From Astropecten irregularis (taxonomy: Eukaryota > Echinodermata > Asteroidea > Paxillosida > Astropectinidae), in the NCBI GenBank assembly GCA_963971285.1, contig OZ020250.1, forward strand, positions 10,276,499-10,340,498: a stretch of DNA of 64,000 bases. Direction: 5' to 3'. Within the stretch, counting starts at the first letter, position 1; every line of letters begins with the position of its first letter. This document shows, in pieces, positions 34,033-44,027 of this stretch. The position numbers and the translations under genes are program-made. The notes beneath the pieces were generated by a model that saw only the letters and a list, made by a program, of their open reading frames with translations, was not told where the DNA came from and did not search any database.

Positions 34033-34393
34033 TATATAACACCTTAGTAGATCCTTGTCATTTGATTGGAGGATTGTATGTCACGTGATATTTGATAAAT
34101 AGACCAATTCATGGCTTACGTCACAACCGTTGAAATTTGTACCATCCACCGTGCATTTTTGGTGCCATCCGATTTGTACCATTGCACGCAAGGGACTCTT
34201 ATACGTGATTGGTCAAGCGGCGTTCCATTTATTTGTCACTGCGTGCGCGCGTATCGGTTGGTGTGCAACGCGCGTTACTGTAATAAGAGCAATATAGTTT
34301 GCCAAGATTTTAAGCTTTTTTGTCTCGCTAACTCTTAAAATGTTATCCTCCAATCAAAATCAAATGACAAAGATCTACTTAGATGTTATATAA
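34033..34393. mobile_element. MITE, about 360 bp, TATAACA ends
   Basis: Left end TATATAACACCTTAGTAGAT CCTTGTCATTTGATTGGAGG; right end is its inverted match (CCTCCAATCAAAATCAAATG ACAAAGATCTACTTAGATGT TATATA), differing by small indels. Inserted inside the CR1/L2-like element. Confidence 0.75.
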
Positions 34394-34396
34394 AAC

Positions 34397-34556
34397 AAAT
34401 AATGAATGTTTCACATTCGTAGAATGGAAAAAATAATTTCATTCGGTGACAGATGGACTGTTCCATTCCACTCGGCTTCGCCTCGTGAAATGGAACAGTC
34501 CATCTGTCACCTCATGAAATTATTTTTACCATTCCACTCATAAACATTCATTATTT
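34397..34556. repeat. 160-bp long hairpin (about 70-bp arms)
   Basis: Left arm AAATAATGAATGTTT ... GGTGACAGATGGACTGTTCC; right arm GGAACAGTCCATCTGTCACC ... AAACATTCATTATTT. The loop is CATTCCACTCGGCTTCGCC-like and can itself pair weakly. The arms match almost fully. Adjacent to the MITE ending at 34393. Confidence 0.85.
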
Positions 34557-35140
34557 GGTATAGTATGATATTGTGACGCCACGCCCCTTTTCGTGCGGTA
34601 CTTGCAAAAGTAGGTCCAGAAAACCACAAAAAATCGCCGTTTTCATATTCAGCTGCTTCACACTTATGTAAAATATTTCTATTTACAATAAACAATAGGT
34701 TTTAATCGAATCAGGGCCAAAATTTTGCCTAACACTCCCCTTTTCTTTGATAAAGCGTCCAGCCCCCATATGTCCCGTGTACAAACTACTCATCAGTTGC
34801 ACACACCAAAATGGCGAGAATGGCGACCTCCATACCGATTACCACGTGCCCTATCGTCAGTTATCCATCTTGCGCGTAGCGCTATATAATCTTTGCTGCC
34901 AAGCTTCGATCACGCGCTGCCTTTTATACACTTCGGTCATGCCACCCAGCGTGACGCGTGACCATGTCGGTGACTTACCCCGCCGACCAATCACGCCGCG
35001 TGCCGCCTATTCGCCTATGCCATTGCACTTGTGCTGTGCACACTGCCTCATGCAATGCAATGCCATCATAGATAAGTACAGTGTAGCGCCCTCTGTCGCG
35101 TCACAATATTAAAACCACCATAGGAATGAGCTTAATCTTG
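34557..35140. other. Insert sequence of unknown origin within the CR1/L2 element
   Basis: Sequence between two foldback elements, containing GCGCCCTCTGTCGCG and several short open frames without recognisable domains. It is not CR1/L2-like, so it came in with one of the insertions. Confidence 0.4.
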
Positions 35141-35713
35141 CAATGGGAGACTTTTGACTAACAATTGTTAACCTCAAGAGGGCGCTCTTCACTGTTCTCG
35201 GGAAACGTGTGTCGTGTTACTTTTGTTTGCTAATATACGTCGTAAACACAACCGGCGTAAAATAAACGCATGAAAATGCTGTGTACATACTGTGCAGTGC
35301 CCGATTGTGGTGGCAGGGGGGACATGAGTTCCCCAAGAACAAAGAAATGCAGAATATGTGGTGATTAGCCTTCAAAAGGGCGAGTTCACAAGCGAACATG
35401 GTGGCCGACGTCAAATATCATGATGTTTTGTGCACAAATTTGTAACTTTGGCAAGCGAGACCTACCACATTATTCCTCGCCAAACATAAGAATTTCACAT
35501 CACTTTGTATTTTCGGGCATTATAATTGGGGTGGGTGGCAATGTGAAGGTAAAGTTTAATTGTAAATGTCATAAATTTCATGTTCACAGCATTTTCCTGC
35601 GTCTTTTGGAGAGTTTTTGGACAATCGCCGTACTTAAAGCGTGTACAAAAGTTTTCAGGAGACTTTTTGTTCGCTGCCCTCTATCGACAGCTCGCCCTTA
35701 AAGTCTCCCATTG
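35141..35713. mobile_element. MITE with CAATGGGAGACTTT ends
   Basis: Terminal inverted repeats CAATGGGAGACTTT (35141) and AAAGTCTCCCATTG (ending 35713). The same end sequence makes the perfect hairpin at 42927-43004 and one side of the foldback at 52623-52762, so all three are one family. The inside has GCGCTC words but no coding. Confidence 0.7.
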
Positions 35714-35774
35714 TCAAGTCCAAAACTAAATATTTCAATGATCAGCTCCTTGGGGCTTCCTGTATTGAAGACAA

Positions 35775-36610
35775 TTGATTTCGACTATTAATTCTTTACT
35801 TGGAAACTCCAAAAAGAGTCTTCCCTATTGTGACAATTGTGCAGCCTTAGCTAACCAATTTGCAGTTTTCTTTCAAGAGAAAGTATTTAAAATTAGGGAG
35901 ACTCTGTCTGACAAGGAACAAAGACTTCAAAAAGAAGATCAGATTGAACCAAGCGATGATGGGCAGCCCATATCTGTCCTCTCTGAGTTCCTTGAGGTCT
36001 CTGTTTCTGATGTCAGAGCTACAATAATAAAATTAGCTAATAAGTCCTGTTATTTAGACCCAATACCAACTTGGCTTGTTAAAGAACAGATAGATGTTTT
36101 GACTCTATACATTATGTTAGTCATGAATTCATCTCTTGGGAATGGGGAGTTCCCCTCTATCTTTAAAGAAGCTATTGTTACACCTTGCTTGAAGAAAAGC
36201 ACCTTGGATCCTTCTGATCCAGGCTGGCCAGTATCCAACCTGGCATTTCTTTCAAAGATTCTCAAGTCCATTGTTTGTAAGCAATTTGTTGCACATTTAA
36301 TGGATATGAGTGATCTGCATGAAGAACTGCAATCTGCTTAATATAAAGCTAGTCATAGTACTGAAACAGCTTTACTTCTAGTCAAGCATGATCTCCTTTT
36401 GGCCGGTGATAATAGGCAAGGTGCTATTTTGGTTATGCTTGACTTGAAGCCTGCGTTCGATACTATTGACCATACACTATTATTACACAGGTTAGAGCAG
36501 GATTTCTATATCTCTGGCTCTGTTCTTAACTAGTTTCATTCATACCTAACTGACCGTTCACTTGGGGTTGCTATCAACAGTGATTTCTCTGAAAAAAGGT
36601 CAGAAGGATG
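35775..36610 (+). pseudogene. Reverse transcriptase of the CR1/L2-like element
   Basis: The open part 35775-36341 reads through a spacer and then RT blocks: CYLDPIPTWLVKE (GLDGIP-like), PSIFKEAIVTPCLKK, and VSNLAFLSKILKSIV (RPISNLP-like). After a stop at 36342 the same frame continues with HSTETALLLVKHDLL and ILVMLDLKPAFDTIDH, the first catalytic Asp block. The YADD block is not seen; 36600-36710 is deleted or scrambled. Confidence 0.8.
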
Positions 36611-36699
36611 TTAACCGATAAGGCTTGTAACCATGCAGTTCGATCTCTTGTTTTGAGCCGTTTCAATTTTGCAAATTCTTTGTTAGTTAATATCAATGT

Positions 36700-37095
36700 C
36701 ACTGATATTGAGAGGCATTCAAAACCGTGCCGCCCGCATTATACTCAAAGCAAGGAAGTTTGATCATGCCACACGTTTGTTAAGAGATCTGCACTGGTTA
36801 CCTGTCTCAAAGAGAATTATGTTTAAAGTTGCATTGATTATATTTAAGTCTTCATAAATTGACTCCTCGGTATATTTGTAACATGTTTACTCCTCATACA
36901 CAGTTGAAGTATTCTTTACGATCTCAAACGGACCCCCTTCTTTTGAAAATTCCAAGTATTAGATCTACAAAATGTGAACAAAATATTAGTTTTGCCGGCT
37001 CCAGGATTTGGAATAATCTCCCCCTTGAAATCCGTTCCTGTCTAAAAGTTGATTCATTTAAGAAGATATTGAAAGCACACTTTTTCTCCTTCTGA
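36700..37095 (+). pseudogene. C-terminal domain of the CR1/L2-like polyprotein
   Basis: Encodes NRAARIILKARKFDHATRLL and DLHWLPVSKRIMFKVALIIF, a frame change near 36855, then LTPRYICNMF, FAGSRIWNNLPLEIRSC and FKKILKAHFFSF before a stop. This is the conserved region after RT in CR1/L2-type elements. Confidence 0.8.
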
Positions 37096-37401
37096 CCTGT
37101 TTATACTACTTGGAGAGCAAATCACCTTTTTTATGTCTTTTCCTTGTGAAGCGCATTGAGCAGATTTATCAGGAAGGGCGATAATTTGTCATTACTATTA
37201 TTATTATTATTATTATTTGATAGACCAATTACCATGGATGGAAAATTTGAAACCTTTTCTCTATGTACTGGTTAGATTTTTGCACCAGTTTCTTAAATTC
37301 TAGTGTTACTTTGATGACACCTGTTTTACTCTCAAATATTTCTGCCAAAGAACCAGTATTTGCATAAGTAGCCATAATATCATTCAAATAATTTTTTACA
37401 G

Positions 37402-37586
37402 CTCTTCTGTCTTACCTGATGAAACCTTGGGCTGGTGGGGATTCCACAGGTGATGTGTGGATAGGATTGTGGGATACAACTAATCAACGACAATTCCGGT
37501 GGACAAATGGAGACACCTTTGGGCCTTATAAGAACTGGGCTCCTGGCCAACCAGATGGATACTTGGATTTCTTTGATGACACTGTG
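37402..37586 (+). CDS. CTLD gene exon 7: D4 middle (QPD)
   Basis: Continues D4 with DVWIGLWDTTNQRQFRWTNG and YKNWAPGQPDGYLDFFDDTV. QPD marks a galactose-type site. Acceptor ATTTTTTACAG before 37402; donor GTG|GTAAAT at 37587; 185 nt, phase 1 to 0. Reading phase and the domain line up with exon 6 upstream (Ala codon split) and exon 8 downstream (phase 0). Confidence 0.88.
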
Positions 37587-38617
37587 GTAAATATATTGTG
37601 GTGTCAAAAATGTTAAGGCTTGCTTAAAAAATTCCTATTCTTCGTAGCAAATTATCTGAAAGAGGAATTTCTATCATTTCTTTTCACATAAACTGAGCAG
37701 GGCCTGGGTTCCTGGATATTTGTCAAAGTCAGCTTTTTGTTGACAGTCTTCAAACCCTCTTGGAATAGGCCTATGTGTCTTTTGTACAATTTGTTTGGGG
37801 GCATTATTATGATATAGTTGTAATTTCACATTATCCAATTTTTTTCATTCTATATTATTTTGAAAAACAATTCAACTGTGCACTCACCAATCAATCAATC
37901 ATTCCAGAGAGTACCCCCATCTAATGCATTTCAATGGAAATAACAAAGCAATCATGAATATTCTCACCATTAGGCAAACTGCTGTAGATGCTTCCTGTTA
38001 AAAGTAGCAAAACTTTAATCCCAAAGTTACCATTTAACAGGGAAAAATAAAGCTCAGCATGCGTGTCGGCTATACGTAAGAATTAGTTCAAATTAGTAAC
38101 TTTTTTTTTTTTAATATGTTATACTGAGTACAAAATTCAAAATTTTACTTTTTGAAAGTTCAACTGCTATCAGTCAGACCTTGTACACAACTGCTGTGGC
38201 ATCCACCTTGGTCACTTTTTAGAAGTTAATCGTAACCAAACTTGGCTGTAACCTCTCAAAGTTACAGAATCTGTCCACAATAAAACTCAGTTTGAAACTC
38301 ATGCTATGAAACTAAAGCTATGGTAGCGCATCAATTTTTAATTCGGTTCACAATGTCTCTTCAAATGTTACATATTTTGTCAAATGAAAATAATGTCTCC
38401 AATCACAAGTGTAAGCAGAGAGTAGCAAGTGGGGCGTGGCATTTACAAAAGAAGCAAGGTTCAATTTTGCTGAGCTTTCAGGGGATGTCAACTCAAATTA
38501 TTGGCATAAATTAATGTCATCATGGCATGTCTTAACTAAAGACAAAGGGTTACATGTACTGTACGTGTAGAGTTACATGTGTATTATCACCACATAAAAT
38601 CTTGTATATCTACAATA
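37587..38617. other. First part of the 3-kb intron within D4
   Basis: AT-rich with a T run at 38101-38112. No repeat ends recognised. Confidence 0.45.
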
Positions 38618-39009
38618 TTAACCCCTTCAGCCCGGAGGACATCCATAGCGGCCCTGTCATGGCCTGAAAATATTCATGATTGCTTTGTTATTTCCATTGA
38701 AATGCATTGAATGGGGGTACTGTCTGGAACAAGAGGTTATGGGAACCTTTATTGTCCACAAAGATCCGCTCATTGTGGTACATTCACCCCATAATTTGCA
38801 TTTGAAAAGATCTGGGCGTGAACGGATTAGAGTCCGCCTTGAATGCGATCTTTTGTGCGGTGCTATTCAACCAATGCGTGCCTGCATTGTTTACGCCGAG
38901 CACCCTGCACACAAAGCCGGGCCAGCTTTAATACCTCTATTGTGACTGGTGGCTGATAATGAGGTCGGAACAAGCAGGGCTGAAAACAATCCCGGGCTGA
39001 AGGGGTTAA
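38618..39009. mobile_element. piggyBac-like MITE, 384 bp, TTAA borders
   Basis: TTAA followed by CCCCTTCAGCCCGG at the left; CCGGGCTGAAGGGG followed by TTAA at the right. TTAA duplication with CCC at the tip is the piggyBac pattern. The inside is noncoding. A partial relative (TTAACCCTTTCAGCCCC) starts near 54885. Confidence 0.8.
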
Positions 39010-40611
39010 GCAATGATCAGGATGCGCCACACCTATATATAGGTGTATATAATAAATAGCTAATATATAGCTATATATTCAAATTAAAGTGCCCTCGTGG
39101 GACCAAAATATAGCACACTCGTGGGCCAAGAATGATAAGTAATAAGTTGATTCGGTGTCACATTCTGTCTGTAACATTGGTTCTTAATATGAAAGTCCCT
39201 ATGGCATAGATGTCTGTGAAACATATACATCGTCGTCAGTTGTCAAATTACCATTATACATATACAATTTTATAATTGATACTTTGAATGTTCTAAAATT
39301 TTGTTCCCTTACCTTGTTGTTTTGGCTATGTATATACCGGTAGTGAATTTAGGTCTTCATATTTTCTTGTGTGTATAAAATCACATGACCCTTGCTTCTG
39401 GTCAAAACTGGAAGTGCCTTGTAATCTAAATTTTGAACAAAATATGAATTTTGTTTTACTTATGTTAGTGTCCGGCAAAGATGTACCTAACAAAATTTGA
39501 CCGATGACATCATGCAATATTAGAGTCCTTTAAAGGCAGGTTGAATAATATGTCTGAAATGATTTAAATGATGTATGTGGCAAAGTTTAATGTAATCTAG
39601 ATATAAATGTGTACATTGAGATAGAAAACACTAAGTTTCTATGTGTTATATCAAACAGTGCAATGACATTATTGTAACATCATTAGTACACTTATATCAC
39701 ATGACAGTGTCTAAAGGGAAAAATGTCACATACCAATTATTATTTGTCCAATTTGGGTTGAAATTTGGTAAGTGTCTAAGGTGAGAAGGGTTTTATTGAG
39801 AAATTGCAATGAAGTCATCATGAAGTCATCCTTTGATTGCTCATGATTTATTGAAATTGTGGGTCATCTAAGTTCTTTGAATGATATAGTAAACAAAACA
39901 AGTTATCTTTAAATTTATTTTTCATAATTTTTAAGGATACAGTATACAACATAGATGAACACTGTATGGACACAAATACTGTAATCAGTGTGATGTCATC
40001 AAAAAGTGTGATTTTTAAAGCACATTAAAGGCAACAGCTTATTGCCAAGAAATTAGGTGGGTTGGTGGAATGTAGGTTGGAAATTTAAAATATCAAGTTA
40101 CTTTATCATGATGTTATCACTTGAATTTTTATGAATATTTAAATCCTATTGTCACCCAGACTCAGGAAGGGTGATATCTAAAGATAAATTGCCTGACATT
40201 ATCATGACATCACCTTATGCCATGTGACACATCCTTAAAGGGGCAAACTTCACATGTAAAATTATAATGGAACCTTACATCCAATTGGGTTCAACTTGGT
40301 TCATATCTATATCGGGAAGTATTATACCGATAAACATGATAAAGTTCAATGTCATCACCATGACATAACCTTTGTCTTGTGACACTGTTTTAAAGGGACA
40401 AACATTCCAATTTTGTAGTAACATTTTGTAGTTGTAACATTCAGGTTCAATTAGTTTTATACATCAAAATATGGTCCCTTTTAAACATCAGATCTTAATC
40501 AAATGTCTTTGTATGTGTCAGGTTATGAAGTCTTTTTATATCATATTCAGAAAAGCCTTATGATCTGTTTCCAACAGAAATATATTTCTAGTTTTGTTTT
40601 ATTTTTGTAAG
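39010..40611. other. Intron sequence, repeat-like, within D4
   Basis: Carries degenerate GATGTCATCA/CATGACATCA words at about 500-bp scale and phrases recurring at 44760-45160 (AGAAAAGCCTTATGATCTGT TTCCAACAGAAATATATTTC TAG near 40548-40592 against GGAAAAGCCTAATGTTCTGT). It is probably a long nonautonomous element ending at about 40592. A TATATAG palindrome cluster lies at 39035-39085. Confidence 0.45.
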
Positions 40612-40720
40612 GACAAAAATGATTGTGTGAAGATGAAGGCTGATCCTACCAGACCAGGACTTTGGGATGATGTGAGCTGTAGTACAACAAAACTCACATA
40701 CCTTTGTGAATGTTATTTAG
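40612..40720 (+). CDS. CTLD gene exon 8: D4 C-terminal part (WDD)
   Basis: Completes D4: DKNDCVKMKADPTRPGLWDD VSC, ending LTYLCECYL. WDD stands at the WND Ca2+ position with Asp for Asn; with QPD in exon 7, D4 keeps the best sugar site in the window. Acceptor TTTTTGTAAG before 40612; donor TTAG|GTAAGT at 40721; 109 nt, phase 0 to 1. The last G plus AT of exon 9 gives Asp. Confidence 0.87.
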
Positions 40721-40742
40721 GTAAGTCATGGCTAAATTTGAT

Positions 40743-41110
40743 TTAAAGGTACAGTTCAGGATTGGTAACATACCCAAACAGAAGTTTTCACAGATTTACG
40801 TATAACTTTTAAGGTATGAAGATGGTGCTGGTAGAAACATACTGTAAAAATATTTCTGCCTGAAATGTTGTATTTATCCAGAAATTAGTAAAACAAAGAC
40901 TGCAAACAGTTTTGATCTCGGATATTAGGCCGAACAAAAAAAAAAAAAATTTTTTTTTTCTCCGAGTCCTCATTATAAACTCACCATTTTTGACAGAAAA
41001 TGTAAGATTTAGCAGTAAAAAAGCGTGCCTCCTCAAAACGACCCAAGACCGTTGATTTATAAGCCCTGGTGACCATACATCCTGTATTTATTAAATGTTT
41101 GAAAGTTGGC

Positions 41111-41145
<35 letters not shown>

Positions 41146-41391
41146 CCGACCGACCCAAAATTTTAATTTTTCCACTTGAGGGCAACACAACAATTTTTTT
41201 TTTCGGCCTAAAGATCAAAACCATTCTTAATGTTTTATAAGCCTAATTGAGTCAGGTTTTCATTGTTTTGTTGTGACTCAGATGTCCAATTAAGCTCAAA
41301 TTTTCACAGGTTTATCATTTCATGGACATTGAATCAGACAAAGTGTGACTGCTGTTCTGTGACCTTTACCAATCATGTATTATAGCTTTAA
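40743..41391. mobile_element. TTAA-type MITE with a nested insertion
   Basis: Outer ends TTTAAAGGTACAGTTCAGGA and TATTATAGCTTTAA belong to the TTAA MITE family (as at 29699-30063). The central GATC palindrome region is split by a second element (40927-41209), which makes this copy 649 bp instead of about 365. Confidence 0.7.
40927..41209. mobile_element. Element with AGGCCG + poly(A) inverted ends, nested
   Basis: Begins AGGCCGAACAAAAAAAAAAA and ends TTTTTTTTTTCGGCCT, an inverted repeat joined to homopolymer runs. A long A run lies inside at 41112-41141, followed by GACCGACCGACCC. It interrupts the MITE at 40743-41391. Class unknown. Confidence 0.6.
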
Positions 41392-41482
41392 GGCTATGTA
41401 TGGCAGAAGTATACATAAGGAAGTACATAAGATACGAAATATGCGGTAATATCATCAGACATGGACTTTTTTCTTTGACCGT

Positions 41483-41720
41483 TAGGGACACCACCAACTT
41501 AGGGCTAGATAGCTCAGTTGGTAAGAGTGGCGGAATGGTATGCCTGACCGCTCCAGTAAATTTTCATTTGTTCACTTTTCATTGACTTACAATTAATCAA
41601 GTCAGTTTCTCTTGTGGTTATTTGATGTTTCTATTGATTAAAAAGCCTCATCCTCTTCGAGTGATCCCCCACGTACTGTTTCTCAGGTTGCAGCATTGCT
41701 AATGCTGTGCATATCCTAAA
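41483..41720 (+). mobile_element. tRNA-derived SINE plus tail
   Basis: GTTAGGGACACCACCAACTT, GGGCTAGATAGCTCAGTTGG (A box), a damaged B box (CCTGACCGCTCCAG), TTTGTTCACTTTTCATTGAC, then AATCAAGTCAGTTTCTCTTG TGG and AAAAAGCCTCATCCTCTTCG. The last part recurs near 22860. Confidence 0.65.
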
Positions 41721-42274
41721 TGATCCTCTTTAATATATGATGTATCTGAACTTCTTAAGTGATCCTTTCAGGCCACCAAAATCTTGTTGACATCACAAAA
41801 GCCTGTCATGCTTAACAAATCTGCTCCTGAGCAACTCTGAATGTTCTACAAGGTTGTGCCATCACCAAAAAGTTGTGATATTTCCAAATACACATTTAGA
41901 TCGAGACCAGAACCTAACATATAGCGGCACCACAACAATCAGTGTAGAATGTTTGACACAGTATGGCCCTATGTTGATCCGTTCATCATACATATTATCA
42001 TGCACATGCGATCGCATACTGTAGTGCTGTCTTTACAAAAATCGGATATCGGTTCACCAGTTGTTTTTGGGGGTTGCCCGATTGGGCCACCAACACTTAT
42101 CATTTGTTTTAATAATGGTAGCCTGATATCTATTTCTGGTTGCAACAGGCCACCACAAGTGTCAAGCTCTGCATGTATAGGTTCTTAATAGAAAGAGCCA
42201 TATGTCCCTGCTCCTTGGCATTGTTTTCCATAGAACCCTTATGCACCAAATTGTTGGTGGTGTCCCTGAAACTA
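41721..42274. other. Intergenic or intron sequence with SINE-linked end
   Basis: No recognisable gene. The end (TTGGTGGTGTCCCTGAAACTA) is the inverted SINE leader, cut by the MITE at 42278 and resumed after 42822 (GTCAATTATCCTTGTCAATT). Confidence 0.45.
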
Positions 42275-42822
42275 TTAAGCCCTTTTCACACGACACCAAA
42301 AAAACTCTCAACCATTGAGACATTTTCTCAAGGTTGTGAAATCTTACAAAACGGTTTTACGCTGGCTGCTTTTGCGTCCTTTCACACGGCACAGTGTACA
42401 TTTCGCAAGCCTCCCTTGAGACGGAACGCGGGTAATCGATAGACTATGCATTTTATGAATGTAAACGCTGCTAGTACCAACGTGACGATGAGGGTGAGGG
42501 TGGCACGTGGTATGCAAAGGCCATGAAACCGGTGTATCACACATGCGCATTGGAAAGCACTTCGCAAGGGACGTCGTACAAAAGGGGCTGTTCTCTATTC
42601 ACACGAGAGATCTCAAGGGTCCCTTGAGAAATCTTCCGCTAGCAGAAGATTTTGTCGTAGGTCTGGACCTCCGTTAAAATCTCTCAAGGATTCACCAGGG
42701 ACGTCGGTCACTCTCAAGCATTGGTGTCCTTTCACACGATGACACTTTTGTAAGATTTCGCAACCATGAGAGAATTTCTCAATGGTTGAGAGTTTTTTTA
42801 GCGTCGTGTGAAAAGGCCTTTA
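42275..42822. mobile_element. Harbinger-like MITE, 542 bp, TTA duplication
   Basis: Ends AGCCCTTTTCACACGACACC and its inverted match GCGTCGTGTGAAAAGGCCT, with inverted similarity going on through CTCTCAACCATTGAGA for about 80 bp. Direct TTA stands on each side, the PIF/Harbinger duplication length. It splits a SINE leader, so it is younger than that SINE. Confidence 0.75.
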
Positions 42823-42926
42823 GTCAATTATCCTTGTCAATTTGGCAGTCAGAAGCTATACCGCTATATCCCAAGGATCATTTAAGATACTTGCAGCATT
42901 AGCAATGCTGCAACCTGACCATTGAT

Positions 42927-43004
42927 AATGGGAGACTTTTGGAGAGTCGGTCTTGAGTCAACAGCACTGTTGACTCAAGACCGACTCTCCAAAAGTCTCC
43001 CATT
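42927..43004. repeat. Perfect 37-bp hairpin with 4-nt loop
   Basis: Left arm AATGGGAGACTTTTGGAGAG ... GAGTCAACA (42927-42963), loop GCAC, right arm TGTTGACTCAAGACCGACTC ... GTCTCCCATT (42968-43004). No mismatch was seen between the arms. It is a minimal member of the CAATGGGAGACTTT family. Confidence 0.92.
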
Positions 43005-43005
43005 G

Positions 43006-43145
43006 ACTATTAGGGACACCACATACATAGGGCTGGATAGCTTGGAAGAGCACCAGTACGGTATTCTGGAGGTTCAAAACCCGCTCCAGTCAATTAGTTT
43101 TGTTCACTTTTAATAGCTTAAAAATAACCCAGTCAGTTTCCCTTG
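43006..43145 (+). mobile_element. tRNA-derived SINE, partly degenerate head
   Basis: GACTATTAGGGACACCACAT, GGGCTGGATAGCTTGGAAGA (A box with a deletion), AGTACGGTATTCTGGAGGTT, CTCCAGTCAATTAGTTTTGT TCACTTTTAATAGCTTAAAA and CCAGTCAGTTTCCCTTGTGT. The hairpin at 42927 sits at its 5' side. Confidence 0.7.
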
Positions 43146-43779
43146 TGTGTATTTTTTATCATTATATTGGTCTTCCAGAGATTTTATTTCATTTAATTTA
43201 TTATTTTTGCAGGAACATGTAGAAAACATACAAACAGGAAGTTACATGCAACACTGTAAATCAAATAACGACAACAAAATCTTACATAGACTGTACAATG
43301 AAAATGAGATTAAAAACAAGCTTACATGAAAAAGAACCAATAGCACCCCTGCAGGATTGCAAAAAAGTAAACTTAATCACTATCTAGTTGCTCTCCTTCA
43401 GTGCTAAATATAATTATATTTTAATTAAATAATTGAATTCCAGTTCTCATGATTTAATATCAATCTTTTGTGAAACATCCAAATTCTAATGTTTTCTCGC
43501 CAACATGCATGTATTTGATAAATGTATCAACGTTTATGTAAATGTAAGATAAGTAGTGCGCAGAGCTGGGCCCAATTTCATGGAATCCATCCAGCAAAGT
43601 GTGCGTATTTCATATTTCTTTCCTTCTTGCAACACTAAGCAAGGGGTTTCTGCAGAATGCATATGACACCGCGTTAGCAGAAAATGATCACAGTTGGCCT
43701 AGAAATTCTTCGCTAACCAAAAGTCTTGCTTACTGATTCCATGAAATAGATAATCATACTTTGTTGAATTTCCCCACAG
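43146..43779. other. Intron sequence before D5
   Basis: AT-rich. No coding or repeat ends recognised. Ends in the acceptor TTTCCCCACAG. Confidence 0.5.
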
Positions 43780-44027
43780 ATCCTATGTTGCCAACCCCTG
43801 AGCCAGATCCAACTTCATCCTGTCAGGAAGACTATCAACCTTTGTTGAATTCATGTTACCGTGTTGTTGAGGATGTCAAGACATTCAATGAGTCACAGCA
43901 AGAGTGTTTAAAGGATGGAGCAAATCTTGCAACTATACATAATGGTTATGAGCAGGGTTTGATGCAGTTTTTACTTGCAGTATCATCTTCTGCTACAAGT
44001 GCATGGATTGGCATAAATGATGAAGAT
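43780..44027 (+). CDS. CTLD gene exon 9: D5 N-terminal half
   Basis: Pro-rich linker (PMLPTPEPDPTSS), long-form Cys pair CQEDYQPLLNSCYRV, FNESQQEC, GANLATIHNGYEQ and AWIGINDED. Acceptor TCCCCACAG before 43780; donor GAT|GTAAGT at 44028; 248 nt, phase 1 to 0. The intron falls right after NDED, whereas D4 is split before this block, so intron positions differ among domains. Confidence 0.88.

Larger units (their letters stand above)
33500..37217 (+). mobile_element. CR1/L2-like non-LTR retrotransposon, broken and invaded
   Basis: Fragments in order on the + strand: end of the endonuclease domain (33530-33690), spacer before RT (33800-34030), RT N-terminal part (35750-36340), RT core (36340-36610), RT C-terminal part (36700-37095), and a 3' tail with GAAGCGCATTGAGC followed by (ATT)n at 37196-37217. 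The stretch 34033-35713 is foreign, made of MITEs. Microsatellite tails and this 3' motif are typical of CR1/L2-type elements. Dead copy. Confidence 0.8.
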
